Below, in pieces: positions 30,418 to 40,668 of a stretch of DNA of 45,826 nt (position 1 is its first letter; each line of letters begins with the position of its first letter). A model generated the notes under the pieces. It was given only the letters and a program-made list of their open reading frames with translations. It ran no database searches and was not told the DNA's origin. The DNA comes from Streptomyces sp. CC53 (GTDB lineage Bacteria; Actinomycetota; Actinomycetes; Streptomycetales; Streptomycetaceae): NCBI RefSeq assembly GCF_001865245.1, contig NZ_MKXB01000072.1, forward strand, positions 3,987 to 49,812, read 5' to 3'. A program made the position numbers and the translations under genes.

Positions 30418-30561
30418 AGCGGGCGTGCGGAAGTTCCGGACCGGGACGGCCTGGCGGGACGCGCCCGCGCGTTACGGTCCGTGGGCCGCGCTCCGTACCC
30501 GCGTCGGCGCGGGGCCCCGGCGCGTGCGGCCCGGGCGAACCCCGCTCCCGCCGAGCCGGCG

Positions 30562-31827
30562 CTACAGCGACAGCTCGCGGCGGCGGCGCGCGTCCTCGTC
30601 GGTGGACGCGTCGTACGAGACCAGCTTCGGCAGCGCCGCCGCCAGCAGCACCACCACCCCCACGCAGGCCGCGCCGCCCGCCCAGACCGCGGAGCGCGTC
30701 CCCGTCCACCCCGCCATGACGCCCGCCCGCACCTGGCCCAGCTGCGGACCCACGCTGTACGACAGCACCTCGATCCCCGCCAGCCGCCCCCGCAGCTCGT
30801 CCGGGATCGTCTGGTTCCAGATCGTGGACCGGCCCAGACCGCTCAGCATGTCGCCCGCCCCCGCCGCGACCAGGCACAGCAGCACCAGCCACACGTTCTC
30901 CAGCAGCCCGGCGACCGCGACCGCGAGACCCCACCCGGCCGCACCGCACACCACCATCAGCCCGTGGCGCCGCACCCGCGCCGTCCACCCGCTGGTCAGG
31001 CTCAGCAGCACCGCCCCCACCGACCCCGCCGCGTACATGAGCCCCAGCGACCACGGGGCGCCCAGCTCGTCCGCGAGGAACGGGAACAGCGTGTGCGGGA
31101 AGGCGAGCACCATCGCCGCGAGGTCGACGGCGTACGTGCCCAGCAGCACCGGCCGCGACCACGCGTACCGCGCGCCCTCCACGATGCCCCGCAGCGACGG
31201 CTTCTCACCGCCGTGCGCGGGCGGCGCGGGCGACAGCCGCAGGCACAGCAGCACGGAGAACACGAAGCAGCAGACCGTCGTCGCGTACGCGACCGGGAGA
31301 CCGGCGTACGCCACGACCAGCCCCGCCGCCGCCGGACCGGCGATCGCGCCGAGCTGCCAGCGCAGCGCGTTCAGCGCGGCCGCCGCCGTGAGCTGGTCGT
31401 GCGGCACGATCCGCGCGATGAGCGCGTCCAGCGCCGGACGCTGGAGGCCCGCGCACGCGGACACCCCGGCGGCGACCACGTAGAGCGGCCACAGCAGCGG
31501 CTCCGGCAGCAGCGCGTTCACCAGCAGCACCCCAGCCAGCAGGCCCAGGCACACCTCCGTGCCCAGGATCACCCGGCGCCGGTCCACCGCGTCCGCCAGC
31601 GCCCCGCCGTACAGGCCGCACACCACCAGCGGCACCAGCTCGACCGCCCCCATCGCCCCGACGGCGAGCGGAGAACCCGTCAGCTCCTTGATCTGGAGCG
31701 GCAGGGCGACCATGGCCGTGAAGCTGCCGAAGTACGCGACGAGGCCCTGCACCCACAGCAGCCGGAAATCCCGGGAGGAACGCCACGGCGACAGGTCGGG
31801 CAGCAGCGCGGAGAGCTTCTCGGTCAC
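30562..31827 (-). CDS. MFS transporter, EntS/MFS_3-like
   Basis: 421 residues from the GTG at 31827; longer open frames upstream lack a sensible start. It opens LLPDLSPWRSSRDFRLLWVQ and GSFTAMVALPLQIKELTGSP, the usual start of MFS_3/EntS exporters (enterobactin exporter group). Motif A is YGGALADAVDRRRVILGTEV. Twelve hydrophobic segments alternate with short loops, and the central loop (LRLSPAPPAHGGEKPSLRGI) divides the halves. The C-terminal half includes GLGRSTIWNQTIPDELRGRL, also typical. The substrate is unknown; no siderophore genes are adjacent. Confidence 0.9.
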   Translation of the reverse strand: MTEKLSALLPDLSPWRSSRDFRLLWVQGLVAYFGSFTAMVALPLQIKELTGSPLAVGAMGAVELVPLVVCGLYGGALADAVDRRRVILGTEVCLGLLAGVLLVNALLPEPLLWPLYVVAAGVSACAGLQRPALDALIARIVPHDQLTAAAALNALRWQLGAIAGPAAAGLVVAYAGLPVAYATTVCCFVFSVLLCLRLSPAPPAHGGEKPSLRGIVEGARYAWSRPVLLGTYAVDLAAMVLAFPHTLFPFLADELGAPWSLGLMYAAGSVGAVLLSLTSGWTARVRRHGLMVVCGAAGWGLAVAVAGLLENVWLVLLCLVAAGAGDMLSGLGRSTIWNQTIPDELRGRLAGIEVLSYSVGPQLGQVRAGVMAGWTGTRSAVWAGGAACVGVVVLLAAALPKLVSYDASTDEDARRRRELSL

Positions 31828-31978
31828 GAGGTGCCATGCTCCGCAACGCACCGGCTCCCCGGCAATCGGTTTTCTCCCGCCGGGAGCCGGCGCCGCCCCC
31901 GCGCGCCGCCCCCACGGCACGGCAGCGGCGACGACGCGGGGAGCGGTGTCCTCCCACCGGCCCCGGAAGCCGTCTCCG

Positions 31979-32587
31979 CTACCAGCGGGCCGGGGGCGGC
32001 GCCGTCATGTGGTCGGCCAGGCGGGCCAGCCGGTCCCGCAGGCGGCGGCGCCCCCGCGGCACGGGAAGGCTGTTCTCCCCGGCCGCCGCGCTCACCAGGT
32101 GCTGCACCAGGTCCAGGTCGACGCCCTCGTCCCGCCCGGCGGGCACCGACAGCGCCTCGTGCGCGAGGCCGTGCACCTCCGGGTCCCCGCCATCCAGCGA
32201 CAGCACCGTCGCCCCCGCGCGCCGCGCGTCGTGCACCCGCTCCAGCAGCCCCCCGCCCGGCCGGTCCGGAGCCACCACCAGCAGCGTCGCCCCCCGCCCC
32301 GCCGCCTCCAGCCGGCCGAGGCCCACCGACAGGTGCGCGGGCCCGTCCGGGCGCGCCCGGTGGCGCACCAGCGTCGGCGCCAGCTCCGGCTGACCCGACC
32401 ACATCGCCTCGTCCGCCAGGTGCGCGGCCAGGTGCCACGGCTCGTACCGCTCCGTGCCCACCAGCAGCAGCCCGCCGCCCTGCGGCACCACGGAGGAGCG
32501 CAGCGCCCCGGCGAACCGGCGTGCGGCGGCGGGCCAGGCGGTCCCGGCGAGGACCTCGCGCAGCAGCGCGACCCGTACGGCGTCCAT
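31979..32587 (-). CDS. Hypothetical protein, possible SIS-like fold
   Basis: 202 residues, ATG at 32587. It reads MDAVRVALLREVLAGTAWPA, GGGLLLVGTERYEPWHLAAH, then LGRLEAAGRGATLLVVAPDR, ERVHDARRAGATVLSLDGGD and DLDLVQHLVSAAAGENSLPV. The alternating strands and helices around LLLVGTE and ATLLVVAPD recall sugar isomerase (SIS) domains, and I recall relatives in other Streptomyces; no activity is known. It is divergent from npdG. Confidence 0.7.
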   Translation of the reverse strand: MDAVRVALLREVLAGTAWPAAARRFAGALRSSVVPQGGGLLLVGTERYEPWHLAAHLADEAMWSGQPELAPTLVRHRARPDGPAHLSVGLGRLEAAGRGATLLVVAPDRPGGGLLERVHDARRAGATVLSLDGGDPEVHGLAHEALSVPAGRDEGVDLDLVQHLVSAAAGENSLPVPRGRRRLRDRLARLADHMTAPPPARW

Positions 32588-32678
32588 GGCGCCGCATCCT
32601 GCCGGGCCGCCGACCGCCCCCGCGCGCGTTCCGCGCCGCGTCACCCGTACGGGCGCCGTGGCACGTAGTGTCACCTCC

Positions 32679-33389
32679 ATGACTGACACGGAGACCAAGA
32701 AGACCAGGGACCCCTGGGAGCTGCCCGACGTGTCCGGACTCGTCGTCGGCGTGCTCGGCGGCACCGGCGACCAGGGCCGCGGCCTCGCCTACCGGTTCGC
32801 CCGCGCAGGACAGAAGGTGATCATCGGCTCCCGCGCGGCGGAACGCGCCCACGCGGCCGCCGCCGAGCTGGGCCTCGGCATCGAGGGCGCCGACAACGCC
32901 GAGTGCGCCCGCCGCAGCGACGTCGTCATCGTCGCCGTGCCGTGGGAGGGCCACGCGAGGACCCTGGAGACGCTCCGCACCGAACTGCGCGGCAAGCTCG
33001 TCGTGGACTGCGTGAACCCGCTCGGCTTCGACAAGCAGGGCGCCTACGCGCTGAAGCCGGAGGAGGGCAGCGCCGCCCAGCAGGCCGCCGCGCTGCTGCC
33101 GGAGTCCCGGGTGACGGCGGCGTTCCACCACCTGTCCGCGGTGCTGCTCCAGGACACGTCCGTCGAGGAGATCGACACGGACGTGATGGTCCTCGGCGAG
33201 AAGCGCGCCGACACCGACATCGTGCAGGCCCTCACCGCCCTCATCCCCGGCATGCGCGGCGTCTTCGCGGGGCGGCTGCGCGGCGCCCACCAGGTCGAGG
33301 CGCTCGTCGCGAACCTGATCTCCGTGAACCGCCGGTACAAGGCCCACGCGGGGCTGCGCCTCACCGACGTCGACCCCGGCCGCCGGTAG
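32679..33389 (+). CDS. npdG: NADPH-dependent F420 reductase
   Basis: 236 residues, ATG at 32679. It transfers hydride between NADP(H) and the deazaflavin F420, supplying F420H2 for actinobacterial redox enzymes. The NADP-binding loop is LVVGVLGGTGDQGRGLAYRF (the TGDQG sequence is characteristic), with the basic NADP selector in GSRAAERAHAAAAEL. Further signatures: DVVIVAVPWEGHARTLE, LVVDCVNPLGFDKQGAYALK, AAFHHLSAVLLQDTSVEEID and the terminal HQVEALVANLISVNRRYKAH. Normal family length. Monocistronic. Confidence 0.93.
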   Translation: MTDTETKKTRDPWELPDVSGLVVGVLGGTGDQGRGLAYRFARAGQKVIIGSRAAERAHAAAAELGLGIEGADNAECARRSDVVIVAVPWEGHARTLETLRTELRGKLVVDCVNPLGFDKQGAYALKPEEGSAAQQAAALLPESRVTAAFHHLSAVLLQDTSVEEIDTDVMVLGEKRADTDIVQALTALIPGMRGVFAGRLRGAHQVEALVANLISVNRRYKAHAGLRLTDVDPGRR

Positions 33390-33556
33390 CGGCCGGACCC
33401 CGCCGGAAGCCGGCCCCGCCCCGCCCCGCCCCGCCTTGACGGCGCCGCGGGGCGGGCCCCTCCTTCCGGGCCGTGCCCTGACGCGGGGCACCGGCGCACA
33501 TGGGGGACACTGGACGGGCACCACCGCCCGCCCACCCCGGACAGGAGCCGACCCCC

Positions 33557-33727
33557 ATGTCCCGCCTCGCGCTCTACAGCCTCGTCGTCTGCGTGCTCGC
33601 CACCACCGCGGCCGTGGTCTCCTTCGTCCAGGGCATGTGGCTCGGCGTCGTCTGGGTCCTGCTGGCCGGTCTGTCGTCCAACATGTGCTGGTACTACTGG
33701 CGCCGGGACCGGCAGACCGCGGGCTGA
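33557..33727 (+). CDS. Small membrane protein
   Basis: 56 residues, ATG with AGGAG 9 bases upstream. Two hydrophobic stretches (YSLVVCVLATTAAVVSFVQG and LGVVWVLLAGLSSNMCWYYW) suggest a two-helix hairpin with a short basic C-terminus (RRDRQTAG). I recall similar short proteins in other streptomycetes; the function is unknown. It converges on the M50 protease gene with 4 bp between them. Confidence 0.75.
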   Translation: MSRLALYSLVVCVLATTAAVVSFVQGMWLGVVWVLLAGLSSNMCWYYWRRDRQTAG

Positions 33728-33731
33728 CCGC

Positions 33732-34556
33732 TCACCGGGCGGGCACGGCCGCCGCTGCCGCGCACACCGCGTCGGCGTCCTCCCAGAACCGGTACGCGTC
33801 CCATCCGCAGTACGTGTCGGACCCGGCGACGCCCAGGCCCTCCAGGACGCCGTCGACCAGCCCGAAGAACGCCTGGTTCACGCTGGGCTCGAAGAGCAGC
33901 ACGAACACGGCGATCAGACCGAACGGCGCGAACGGCTCCACCTGGCGCCGCACCCGGTGCGACAGCCACGGCTCGACGATCCCATACCCGTCCAGGCCCG
34001 GCACCGGCAGCAGGTTCAGCAGCGCCGCCCCCACCTGGAGCAGCGCGAGGAACGCCAGCGCGAAGCGGAACCCGGTCGGCATCGCCCCGGCCTGACCCAG
34101 CCAGAACGGCGCCGTGCACACGAGTGCCAGCAGCACGTTCGCCAGCGGGCCCGCCGCCGAGACCAGGCTGTGCCTCCAGCGGCCGCGGATCCGGTCCCGT
34201 TCGATGAAGACCGCGCCGCCCGGCAGGCCGATACCCCCCATGATCACGAAGACCACGGGCAGCACGATGCTCAGCAGGGCGTGCGTGTACGTGAGGGGGT
34301 TCAGCGTCAGGTAGCCCTTCGCCCCCACCGTCAGGTCCCCGCCGTGCAGGGCCGTCCTGGCGTGCGCGTACTCGTGCAGGCACAGGGAGACGATCCACGC
34401 CGACGTCACGAAGAGGAACACCGCCAGCCCGGGAAGGGCCGCGAACCCGCTCCACACCGCCCAGCCGGTGACGGCGGTCACCGCCGCGATGCCGAGGAAG
34501 ACGGGGCTGACGCGCCCGTGGCCCTCGCGGTCGCGGCGGAAGGCGGTGGACGTCAT
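33732..34556 (-). CDS. Site-2 protease family (M50) membrane metalloprotease
   Basis: 274 residues, ATG at 34556. An intramembrane zinc protease of the Rip/SpoIVFB-like group. The zinc motif HEYAHARTAL (HExxH at 61-65) sits at the end of a membrane helix, and the third ligand lies in NLLPVPGLDGYGIVEPWL. About five to six membrane helices are seen, including FIERDRIRGRWRHSLVSAAG, PLANVLLALV. No PDZ domain. Such proteases cleave anti-sigma factors or clear signal peptides; the target is unknown. The C-terminal 60 residues are soluble. Confidence 0.9.
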   Translation of the reverse strand: MTSTAFRRDREGHGRVSPVFLGIAAVTAVTGWAVWSGFAALPGLAVFLFVTSAWIVSLCLHEYAHARTALHGGDLTVGAKGYLTLNPLTYTHALLSIVLPVVFVIMGGIGLPGGAVFIERDRIRGRWRHSLVSAAGPLANVLLALVCTAPFWLGQAGAMPTGFRFALAFLALLQVGAALLNLLPVPGLDGYGIVEPWLSHRVRRQVEPFAPFGLIAVFVLLFEPSVNQAFFGLVDGVLEGLGVAGSDTYCGWDAYRFWEDADAVCAAAAAVPAR

Positions 34557-34638
34557 GGCGGGCTCCTCGCACGTCGGGTGCCGGGTTCCGCCGGCCCCCG
34601 ACCCGGTCGACCGTACAGGGCGCCCGGCCGCGGACGCC

Positions 34639-34676
34639 CGACAGCCCGCCGATGGGGGAAGGTCGGCGGGCTGTCG
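34639..34676 (-). terminator. Strong hairpin terminator after panB
   Basis: A 14-bp perfect stem, CGACAGCCCGCCGA (34639-34652) and TCGGCGGGCTGTCG (34663-34676), with a 10-base loop, 39 bp past the panB stop. It also isolates panB from the M50 gene further along the same strand. Confidence 0.8.
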
Positions 34677-34714
34677 TCCGTGCCGCAGTGGTCGGTGGGC
34701 GGCGGGGGCGGAGG

Positions 34715-35593
34715 TCAGTGGAAGGTGTGCTCCTGCGCGGGGAAGGCCCCGCCCGCGACGTCCTCCGCGAACGCCTGTGCGGCGTCGCCGAGGGTCTTGC
34801 GGAGGTCCGCGTACTGCTTGGTGAAGCGCGGCACCTTGCCACCGGTCATCCCGGCCATGTCGGTCCACACCAGGACCTGCGCGTCGGTGCCGGCGCCCGC
34901 GCCGATGCCGATGGTCGGGATGTGCAGCGACCGCGTCACCTCGGCGGCCAGCTCGGCCGGCACGAGCTCCAGCACCACCGCGAACGCGCCGGCGTCCTGC
35001 GCCGCCTTGGCGTCCCGCAGCAGCCGGTGGGCGTCCTCGTCGCCGCGGCCCTGCACCCGGTACCCCATGGTGTTCACGGACTGCGGGGTCAGGCCGAGGT
35101 GCGACATCACGGGGATGCCCGCGTCGACCAGCATGCGCGTCTGGGGCAGCGAGCGCTCGCCGCCCTCCAGCTTGACCGCGCCCACGCCGGCCTCCTTCAC
35201 CAGCCGGGTCGCGGACCGCAGGGCCTGCACAGGCCCCTCCTGGTACGAGCCGAACGGCAGGTCGCCGACCACCAGGGCGCGCCGGGTGCCCCGGACGACG
35301 GCGGCGGACAGGATGGCGACCTCGTCGAGCGTGACGGGCACGGTGGTGTCGTAGCCGAGGTGGCAGTTGCCCATGGAGTCGCCGACGAGCAGCACCGGGA
35401 TCCCGGCCTCGTCGAAGACGGACGCGGTCATCGCGTCGTACGCGGTCAGCATGGGCCACTTCTCGCCCCGCTCCTTGGCGGAGGCGATGTCGTGGACGGT
35501 GATGCGGCGCGTGCCCTTGCCGCCGTACAGCGCCTTGGGGTGCTTGCCCCCGCTGCTGTCGCCGGTCTGCTCACGGGCAGGCTGAAGCGTCAT
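34715..35593 (-). CDS. panB: 3-methyl-2-oxobutanoate hydroxymethyltransferase
   Basis: 292 residues from the ATG at 35593, which has AAGGAG 9 bases upstream; an in-frame ATG at 35614 lacks such a site. It makes ketopantoate from 2-oxoisovalerate and methylene-THF, the first step of pantothenate/CoA synthesis, in the cytoplasm. Signatures: [54 protein letters not shown] (metal Asp), [72 protein letters not shown]. The 30-residue N-terminal extension is usual in Streptomyces. Confidence 0.96.
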   Translation of the reverse strand: MTLQPAREQTGDSSGGKHPKALYGGKGTRRITVHDIASAKERGEKWPMLTAYDAMTASVFDEAGIPVLLVGDSMGNCHLGYDTTVPVTLDEVAILSAAVVRGTRRALVVGDLPFGSYQEGPVQALRSATRLVKEAGVGAVKLEGGERSLPQTRMLVDAGIPVMSHLGLTPQSVNTMGYRVQGRGDEDAHRLLRDAKAAQDAGAFAVVLELVPAELAAEVTRSLHIPTIGIGAGAGTDAQVLVWTDMAGMTGGKVPRFTKQYADLRKTLGDAAQAFAEDVAGGAFPAQEHTFH

Positions 35594-35849
35594 GTGGAAC
35601 GGCTCCTTCGTCATCTTGAGGCGCCCTGACGGCGTCCCCAGACCACGTCCATGGTGGCACTACGTGCCGCGCGACGGAAGTCGCCCGGCGAACCGGTGGA
35701 CGAGCCTCCGCGACACGGCCCCGGACGGGGGCCGGCCGGCCCGCGGCCGCGGCACGGAAGCCGACGGGAGGGGGAGCGACGGGAGGGAGCGTGGGGCGAA
35801 TGGAGTAGCGCGGCACGACGCCGTACCGCCGCCTCCCTACCGTCGAGAC

Positions 35850-37490
35850 ATGGCCCCGTCCACCGGCGCCCCGCCGCCCCCCGAGCCCGCGCCCCCCACC
35901 ACCGTCCCCGCGGACGTGCACCGCCGGCGCTGGGCGGTGCTCGGCGTGCTCATGATCAGCCTGCTGATCGTGGTGCTGGACAACTCCAGCCTGAACGTGG
36001 CCGTCAAGACCATCGCGCTCCCCCCGCCCGCGGGCCTGGGCGCCAGCCAGGGGCAGCTGGAGTGGGCGATCAACGCGTACGCGCTGGTCTTCGCCGGGCT
36101 GCTGTTCACCGCCGGCCTGCTCGGCGACCGGCTGGGCCGCCGCCGGGTCCTGCTCTGCGGCACCGCCCTGTTCGGCGTGGCCTCGGCGCTCGCCGCGCTG
36201 TCGGACTCGCCGGTCGAGCTGGTCGTGTGGCGCGCGGTCATGGGGCTCGGCGCGGCCTTCGTGATGCCCGCCACGCTCGCCGTCCTCATGAACGTCTTCG
36301 AGCGGGACGAACAGCCCCGCGCCATCGGCATCTGGGTGGGCGCGGTCGGCGTGGCCATCGCGGTCGGCCCGGTCACCGGCGGGCTGCTGCTCGAACACTT
36401 CTGGTGGGGTTCGATCTTCCTGGTGAACGTGCCGGTGGTGGTGGTGTCCCTGGCGGCCACCGCGCTGGTGGTGCCCGAGTCCCGCGACCCGGCGCCCGGC
36501 CGCCTCGACCCCGGCGGGGTCGCCCTGTCCGTCGTCGGACTGGTGCTGCTGGTGTACGGCATCATCCGGGGCGGCGAACAGGCCGACTTCGCGGACTGGG
36601 GCGTGGTGCTGCCGGTGGCGGGCGGACTGCTGGTGCTGACCGGTTTCGTGCTGCACGAGCGGCGCACCGCGCACCCGGCGCTCGACATGGGCTGGTTCCG
36701 CGTCCCGGCGTTCTCCGCCGCCGTCTGCGGCATCGCGCTGGTCTTCTTCGCGCTGATGGGCGTGACCTTCTTCACGGCGTTCTACCTGCAGAGCGTGCGC
36801 GGCTTCACCCCGCTGGAGACGGGCCTGCTGCTGCTGCCTCTCGCGGTGACGCAACTGGTGTTCGCGCCGCGGTCGCGGCTGGTGGTGCGGCGGTTCGGGG
36901 CCCGGGCCGTGTGCACCGCCGGGCTGCTGCTGGTGGCGGCCTGCATGGCCGCGTTCACCGGCTTCGACGACGCGACGCCGATCTGGGCGGTCGAACTGGT
37001 GCTGTTCGCACAGGGCACCGGCATGGCCCACGTCATGCCGCCGGTGACGGTCACCGTCATGCAGTCGCTGCCCCGGGAGAAGGCCGGCTCCGGCTCGGCC
37101 GTCAACAACACGTTCCGGCAGGTCGGCGGCGCCCTCGGGGTGGCCGTGCTCGGCTCGGTGCTGTCCGCCGCGTACCGCAACGGCATCGAGGGGCACCTCG
37201 GGATGCTGCCGCCGGGGGACCGCGCGGCGGCGGGGGAGTCCGTCGAGGCGACCCTCGCCGCCGCGGACCGCCTGGGCGCGGCGGGGGAGGCCCTGGTGGC
37301 GCCCGCCCACGCCGCGTTCCTGCACGCCATGCATGTGACGGCGCTCTGCTCGGCGGCCGTCGCGGCGGCCGGGGCGGCGGTCGTCGCCCTGTTCCTGCCG
37401 GGGCGGCGGGCACGGCCCGGCGGCGGCCCGGACCGTCCGCGCCCCGTCGGCGGGGAGGACCGCCCCCAAGCGGTGCGGTCCACGCCCTGA
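35850..37490 (+). CDS. DHA2-family MFS drug exporter (14 helices)
   Basis: 546 residues, ATG at 35850 without a strong ribosome site. A proton-coupled multidrug exporter of the EmrB/QacA group. Helix 1 ends [20 protein letters not shown], with the membrane-embedded Asp typical of DHA2. Motif A is [20 protein letters not shown], motif B is [20 protein letters not shown], and motif C is [20 protein letters not shown]. Fourteen hydrophobic segments can be counted. The tail ([20 protein letters not shown]) is cytoplasmic. No adjacent TetR/MarR gene is present, so its regulation is not visible here. Confidence 0.92.
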   Translation: MAPSTGAPPPPEPAPPTTVPADVHRRRWAVLGVLMISLLIVVLDNSSLNVAVKTIALPPPAGLGASQGQLEWAINAYALVFAGLLFTAGLLGDRLGRRRVLLCGTALFGVASALAALSDSPVELVVWRAVMGLGAAFVMPATLAVLMNVFERDEQPRAIGIWVGAVGVAIAVGPVTGGLLLEHFWWGSIFLVNVPVVVVSLAATALVVPESRDPAPGRLDPGGVALSVVGLVLLVYGIIRGGEQADFADWGVVLPVAGGLLVLTGFVLHERRTAHPALDMGWFRVPAFSAAVCGIALVFFALMGVTFFTAFYLQSVRGFTPLETGLLLLPLAVTQLVFAPRSRLVVRRFGARAVCTAGLLLVAACMAAFTGFDDATPIWAVELVLFAQGTGMAHVMPPVTVTVMQSLPREKAGSGSAVNNTFRQVGGALGVAVLGSVLSAAYRNGIEGHLGMLPPGDRAAAGESVEATLAAADRLGAAGEALVAPAHAAFLHAMHVTALCSAAVAAAGAAVVALFLPGRRARPGGGPDRPRPVGGEDRPQAVRSTP

Positions 37491-37708
37491 CCGCTCCCGC
37501 GCCACCGCCCCCGGGGCGTGCGCCGCCTGTGAACGGCGGGAAAACCCCAGGCCAGAAGTGTGCGGGTTCTGTCACAACCCGCGCTTCTGCCGCACCCTCA
37601 GGAACTCGTCCCCGCCCCGGCTCGTCCTCGTGGCCGTACGGCCGTTCCGTGATCGCCTACTGTCGTGACCGGGACGGGACAGGCAGGACAGCACGTGAGG
37701 GCGGCAGG

Positions 37709-38734
37709 ATGGCGTGGGGCGGACGACATGACCAGGACCGGGACGGGGTCGCGGAGCCGCGGCGCCCGCAGACCCGGTTGCGGTCGCTGGCCGACCGCCT
37801 CCGCGACGACCCGGGGCTCTGGCGCCGCGGCGTCGTCCTCGCCCTCTGCTGCGTGCTGCTCGCCCTCCTCATGGCGCTGCACGCCCACATCCCCAACGCG
37901 GTCGGCAACCTGGGCAGCCTCACGGAGACGTTCCTGCCGTGGTTCGGGCTCCTCGTGCCCGTCCTGCTCCTGCTGGCCCTGCTGCGCCGCTCCGCCACCG
38001 CGGTGATCGCGACGCTCCTCCCGGCACTGGTGTGGGCCAACGCCTTCGGGGGCCTGGTGACGGACAAGGCGGGTGCGGGCGGCGACCTGACGGTCGTGTC
38101 CCACAACGTCAACGCCGACAACCCCGACCCGGAGGGCACCGCCGGCACGGTCGCCGCGTCCGGTGCGGACGTGGTGGCCCTGGTGGAGCTGAAGGCGTCG
38201 ATGGTGCCCGCGTACGAGCGGGCGCTGGCCGACGCGTACCCGTACCACTCGGTGCAGGGCACCGTCGGGGTGTGGAGCAAGCACCCGGTGGGCGACAGCC
38301 GCCCGGTCGACATCCGCCTGGGCTGGACGCGGGCGATGCGCGCCACCGTGGCCTCCCCCCGGGGTGACGTCGCCGTGTACGTGGCGCACCTGCCGTCCGT
38401 GCGGGTCAAGTTGAAGGCCGGTTTCACCGCCAGCCAGCGCGACGCCAGCGCCGACGAGCTCGGCGAGGCCATCGCCCGCGAGCCCAACCGCAGGGTGATC
38501 CTGCTCGGCGACCTCAACGGCACGATGAACGACCGCGCCCTGCGGGCCGTCACCTCGCAGATGCGCTCCACCCAGGGGGCGGCGGGCGACGGCATGGGCT
38601 TCAGCTGGCCGGCCGCCTTCCCGATGGCCCGCATCGACCAGATCCTCGTCAAGGGGGTGGAGCCGGTCGCCTCCTGGTCCCTGCCCCGCACCCCGAGCGA
38701 CCACCTGCCGATCGCGGCCCGCGTCACGCTCTGA
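37709..38734 (+). CDS. Membrane-anchored endonuclease/exonuclease/phosphatase family protein
   Basis: 341 residues, ATG at 37709. Three N-terminal membrane helices (GVVLALCCVLLALLMALHAH; WFGLLVPVLLLLALLRRSAT; VIATLLPALVWANAFGGLVT) precede an extracytoplasmic EEP domain. Its motifs: LTVVSHNVNADNPD (N), VVALVELKAS (E), VAVYVAHLPSVRVK (H), VILLGDLNGTMNDRAL (DLN) and the terminal MARIDQILVK with TPSDHLPIAARVTL (SDH). This is the VanJ-like arrangement of streptomycetes, some members of which give low-level glycopeptide or teicoplanin resistance by acting on lipid carriers. That role is possible but unproven here. Confidence 0.9.
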   Translation: MAWGGRHDQDRDGVAEPRRPQTRLRSLADRLRDDPGLWRRGVVLALCCVLLALLMALHAHIPNAVGNLGSLTETFLPWFGLLVPVLLLLALLRRSATAVIATLLPALVWANAFGGLVTDKAGAGGDLTVVSHNVNADNPDPEGTAGTVAASGADVVALVELKASMVPAYERALADAYPYHSVQGTVGVWSKHPVGDSRPVDIRLGWTRAMRATVASPRGDVAVYVAHLPSVRVKLKAGFTASQRDASADELGEAIAREPNRRVILLGDLNGTMNDRALRAVTSQMRSTQGAAGDGMGFSWPAAFPMARIDQILVKGVEPVASWSLPRTPSDHLPIAARVTL

Positions 38735-38870
38735 CGGCCCGGCTGCCTCCCCGGCCGCCCGGCCTCCCCGGCGGTCCGCGAGGGCCGGCCGGAGGGGGCC
38801 GCCGCACGACTGGGCAGGCGGCGCCCCGCCCTCCGCACGGCGGGCGCCGCGAGCCGGCCGCGGACGCGCG

Positions 38871-38899
38871 GAGGGGGCCTCCCCCAGGGAAGCCCCCTC
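38871..38899 (-). terminator. Hairpin terminator after nadE
   Basis: GAGGGGGC (38871-38878) and GCCCCCTC (38892-38899) form an 8-bp stem with a 13-base loop, 15 bp past the nadE stop. Convergent with the EEP gene. Confidence 0.6.
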
Positions 38900-38913
38900 G
38901 CCACGGCCTTGCG

Positions 38914-40668
38914 TCAGCCGGTCTCGCGCCAGCGGTTCGTGATCGGCAGGCGCCGGTCCTTGCCGAAGCCCTTCGCGGAGATCTTCGTGCCCGGCGGGTA
39001 CTGGCGCCGCTTGTACTCGGCCGCGTCCACCATCCGCAGCGTCCGCGCCACCAGCTCCGCGTCGAAGCCCGCCGCCACGATGGCCTCCAGGCCCTGGTCC
39101 CGGTCGACGTACAGCTCCAGGATCCGGTCGAGCACGTCGTAGTCCGGCAGGGAGTCCGTGTCGACCTGCCCCGGCCGCAGTTCCGCGCTCGGCGGCTTCA
39201 CGATGGAGTTCTCCGGGATCGGCGGGGTCTGCCCGCGCTCCTCCGCCGCCCGGTTGCGCCACTTCGCCAGCCGGAACACCTGCGACTTGTACACGTCCTT
39301 GATCGGGCCGTACGCGCCGACCGAGTCGCCGTACAGCGTCGAGTAGCCCACCGCCAGCTCGGACTTGTTGCCCGGGGCGAGCACGATGTGGCCCTCCTGG
39401 TTGGACAGCGCCATCAGCAGCGTGCCGCGCAGCCGGGACTGGAGGTTCTCCTCCGCCAGCCCCGTCAGCCCCAGCGACCCCATGTACGCGTCGAACATCG
39501 GCTCGATCGGCACGGTGCGCAGGTGCAGCCCCGTCCTGCGGGCCAGCTCCGCCGCGTCCGCCTTCGAGTGCTCCGACGAGTACTTCGACGGCATCGACAC
39601 CCCGTACACGTGCTCCGCCCCCAGGGCGTCGCACGCGATCGCGGCGACCAGCGCCGAGTCGATGCCACCGGACAGGCCGACCAGGACCGAGCGGAAGCCG
39701 TTCTTCGCGACGTACGCCCGCAGGCCCACCACGAGCGCGGTGTAGATCTCCTCGTCGTCGTCGAGCCGGTCCGCGTAGCCACCGGTCAGCTCCGGCTCGT
39801 ACGCGGGCAGCGGCTCCTCCGACAGGACCACGCGGTCGACCCGCATCCCGTCGTCCACGACGCCCTCCACCGGCTCGGCGGCCGCCGCCGGCAGGTCGAG
39901 GTCCAGGACGACACTGCCCTCCGCGAACTGCGGCGCCCGCGCGATCACCTCGCCGTTGCCGTCCACGACGATCGTGTCGCCGTCGAAGACCAGCTCGTCC
40001 TGCCCGCCGATCATCGCCAGGTAGGCGGTGGTGCAGCCGGCCTCCTGGGCGCGCTTGCGCACCAGCTCCAGCCGGGTGTCGTCCTTGTTCCGCTCGTACG
40101 GGGAGGCGTTGACCGACAGCAGCAGCCCCGCGCCCGCGCTGCGCGCCGCGGGCACCCGGCCGCCGTCCTGCCACAGGTCCTCGCAGATCGCCAGCGCCAC
40201 GTCGACGCCGCGGACCCGGACGACCGGCAGGGTGTCGCCGGGAACGAAGTAGCGGAACTCGTCGAAGACCCCGTAGTTCGGCAGGTGGTGCTTGGCGAAG
40301 GTGAGCACCACCTGCCCGCGGTGCAGGACCGCCGCGGCGTTCTGCGGGGCGCCGGCCGGCTGGCCGTACCGCGGCTGCGCCTTCTCGGCACGGTCGAGGT
40401 AGCCGACGACCACCGGCACCTCGCCGAGGTCCTCGGCCGCCAGCCGCTCGGCGAGCGCGCGCAGCGCGGCCCGCGACGCCTCCACGAACGACGAGCGCAG
40501 GGCCAGGTCCTCGACGGGGTAGCCGGTCAGCACCATCTCGGGGAACGCGACGAGATGCGCTCCCTGCCCGGCGGCGTGCCGGGTCCAGTGGACGACCGAC
40601 TCCGCGTTGCCGGCGAGGTCACCGACGGTGGAGTCGATCTGATTCAGGGCGAGGCGAAGTTGAGGCAC
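38914..40668 (-). CDS. nadE: Glutamine-dependent NAD+ synthetase
   Basis: 584 residues from the GTG at 40668. Final step of NAD synthesis: ATP-dependent amidation of nicotinate adenine dinucleotide. The N-terminal glutaminase (nitrilase fold) has its triad in LVAFPEMVLTGYPVEDL (Glu), LTFAKHHLPNYGVFDE (Lys) and VALAICEDLWQDGG (Cys). The synthetase domain has the PP-loop VLVGLSGGIDSALVAAIACD, SMPSKYSSEHSKADAAELAR, LAPGNKSELAVGYSTLYGDS and the C-terminal EYKRRQYPPGTKISAKGFGK. Full length for this two-domain type, close to the shorter bacterial NadE2 rather than the 680-residue mycobacterial enzyme. Confidence 0.96.
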   Translation of the reverse strand: MPQLRLALNQIDSTVGDLAGNAESVVHWTRHAAGQGAHLVAFPEMVLTGYPVEDLALRSSFVEASRAALRALAERLAAEDLGEVPVVVGYLDRAEKAQPRYGQPAGAPQNAAAVLHRGQVVLTFAKHHLPNYGVFDEFRYFVPGDTLPVVRVRGVDVALAICEDLWQDGGRVPAARSAGAGLLLSVNASPYERNKDDTRLELVRKRAQEAGCTTAYLAMIGGQDELVFDGDTIVVDGNGEVIARAPQFAEGSVVLDLDLPAAAAEPVEGVVDDGMRVDRVVLSEEPLPAYEPELTGGYADRLDDDEEIYTALVVGLRAYVAKNGFRSVLVGLSGGIDSALVAAIACDALGAEHVYGVSMPSKYSSEHSKADAAELARRTGLHLRTVPIEPMFDAYMGSLGLTGLAEENLQSRLRGTLLMALSNQEGHIVLAPGNKSELAVGYSTLYGDSVGAYGPIKDVYKSQVFRLAKWRNRAAEERGQTPPIPENSIVKPPSAELRPGQVDTDSLPDYDVLDRILELYVDRDQGLEAIVAAGFDAELVARTLRMVDAAEYKRRQYPPGTKISAKGFGKDRRLPITNRWRETG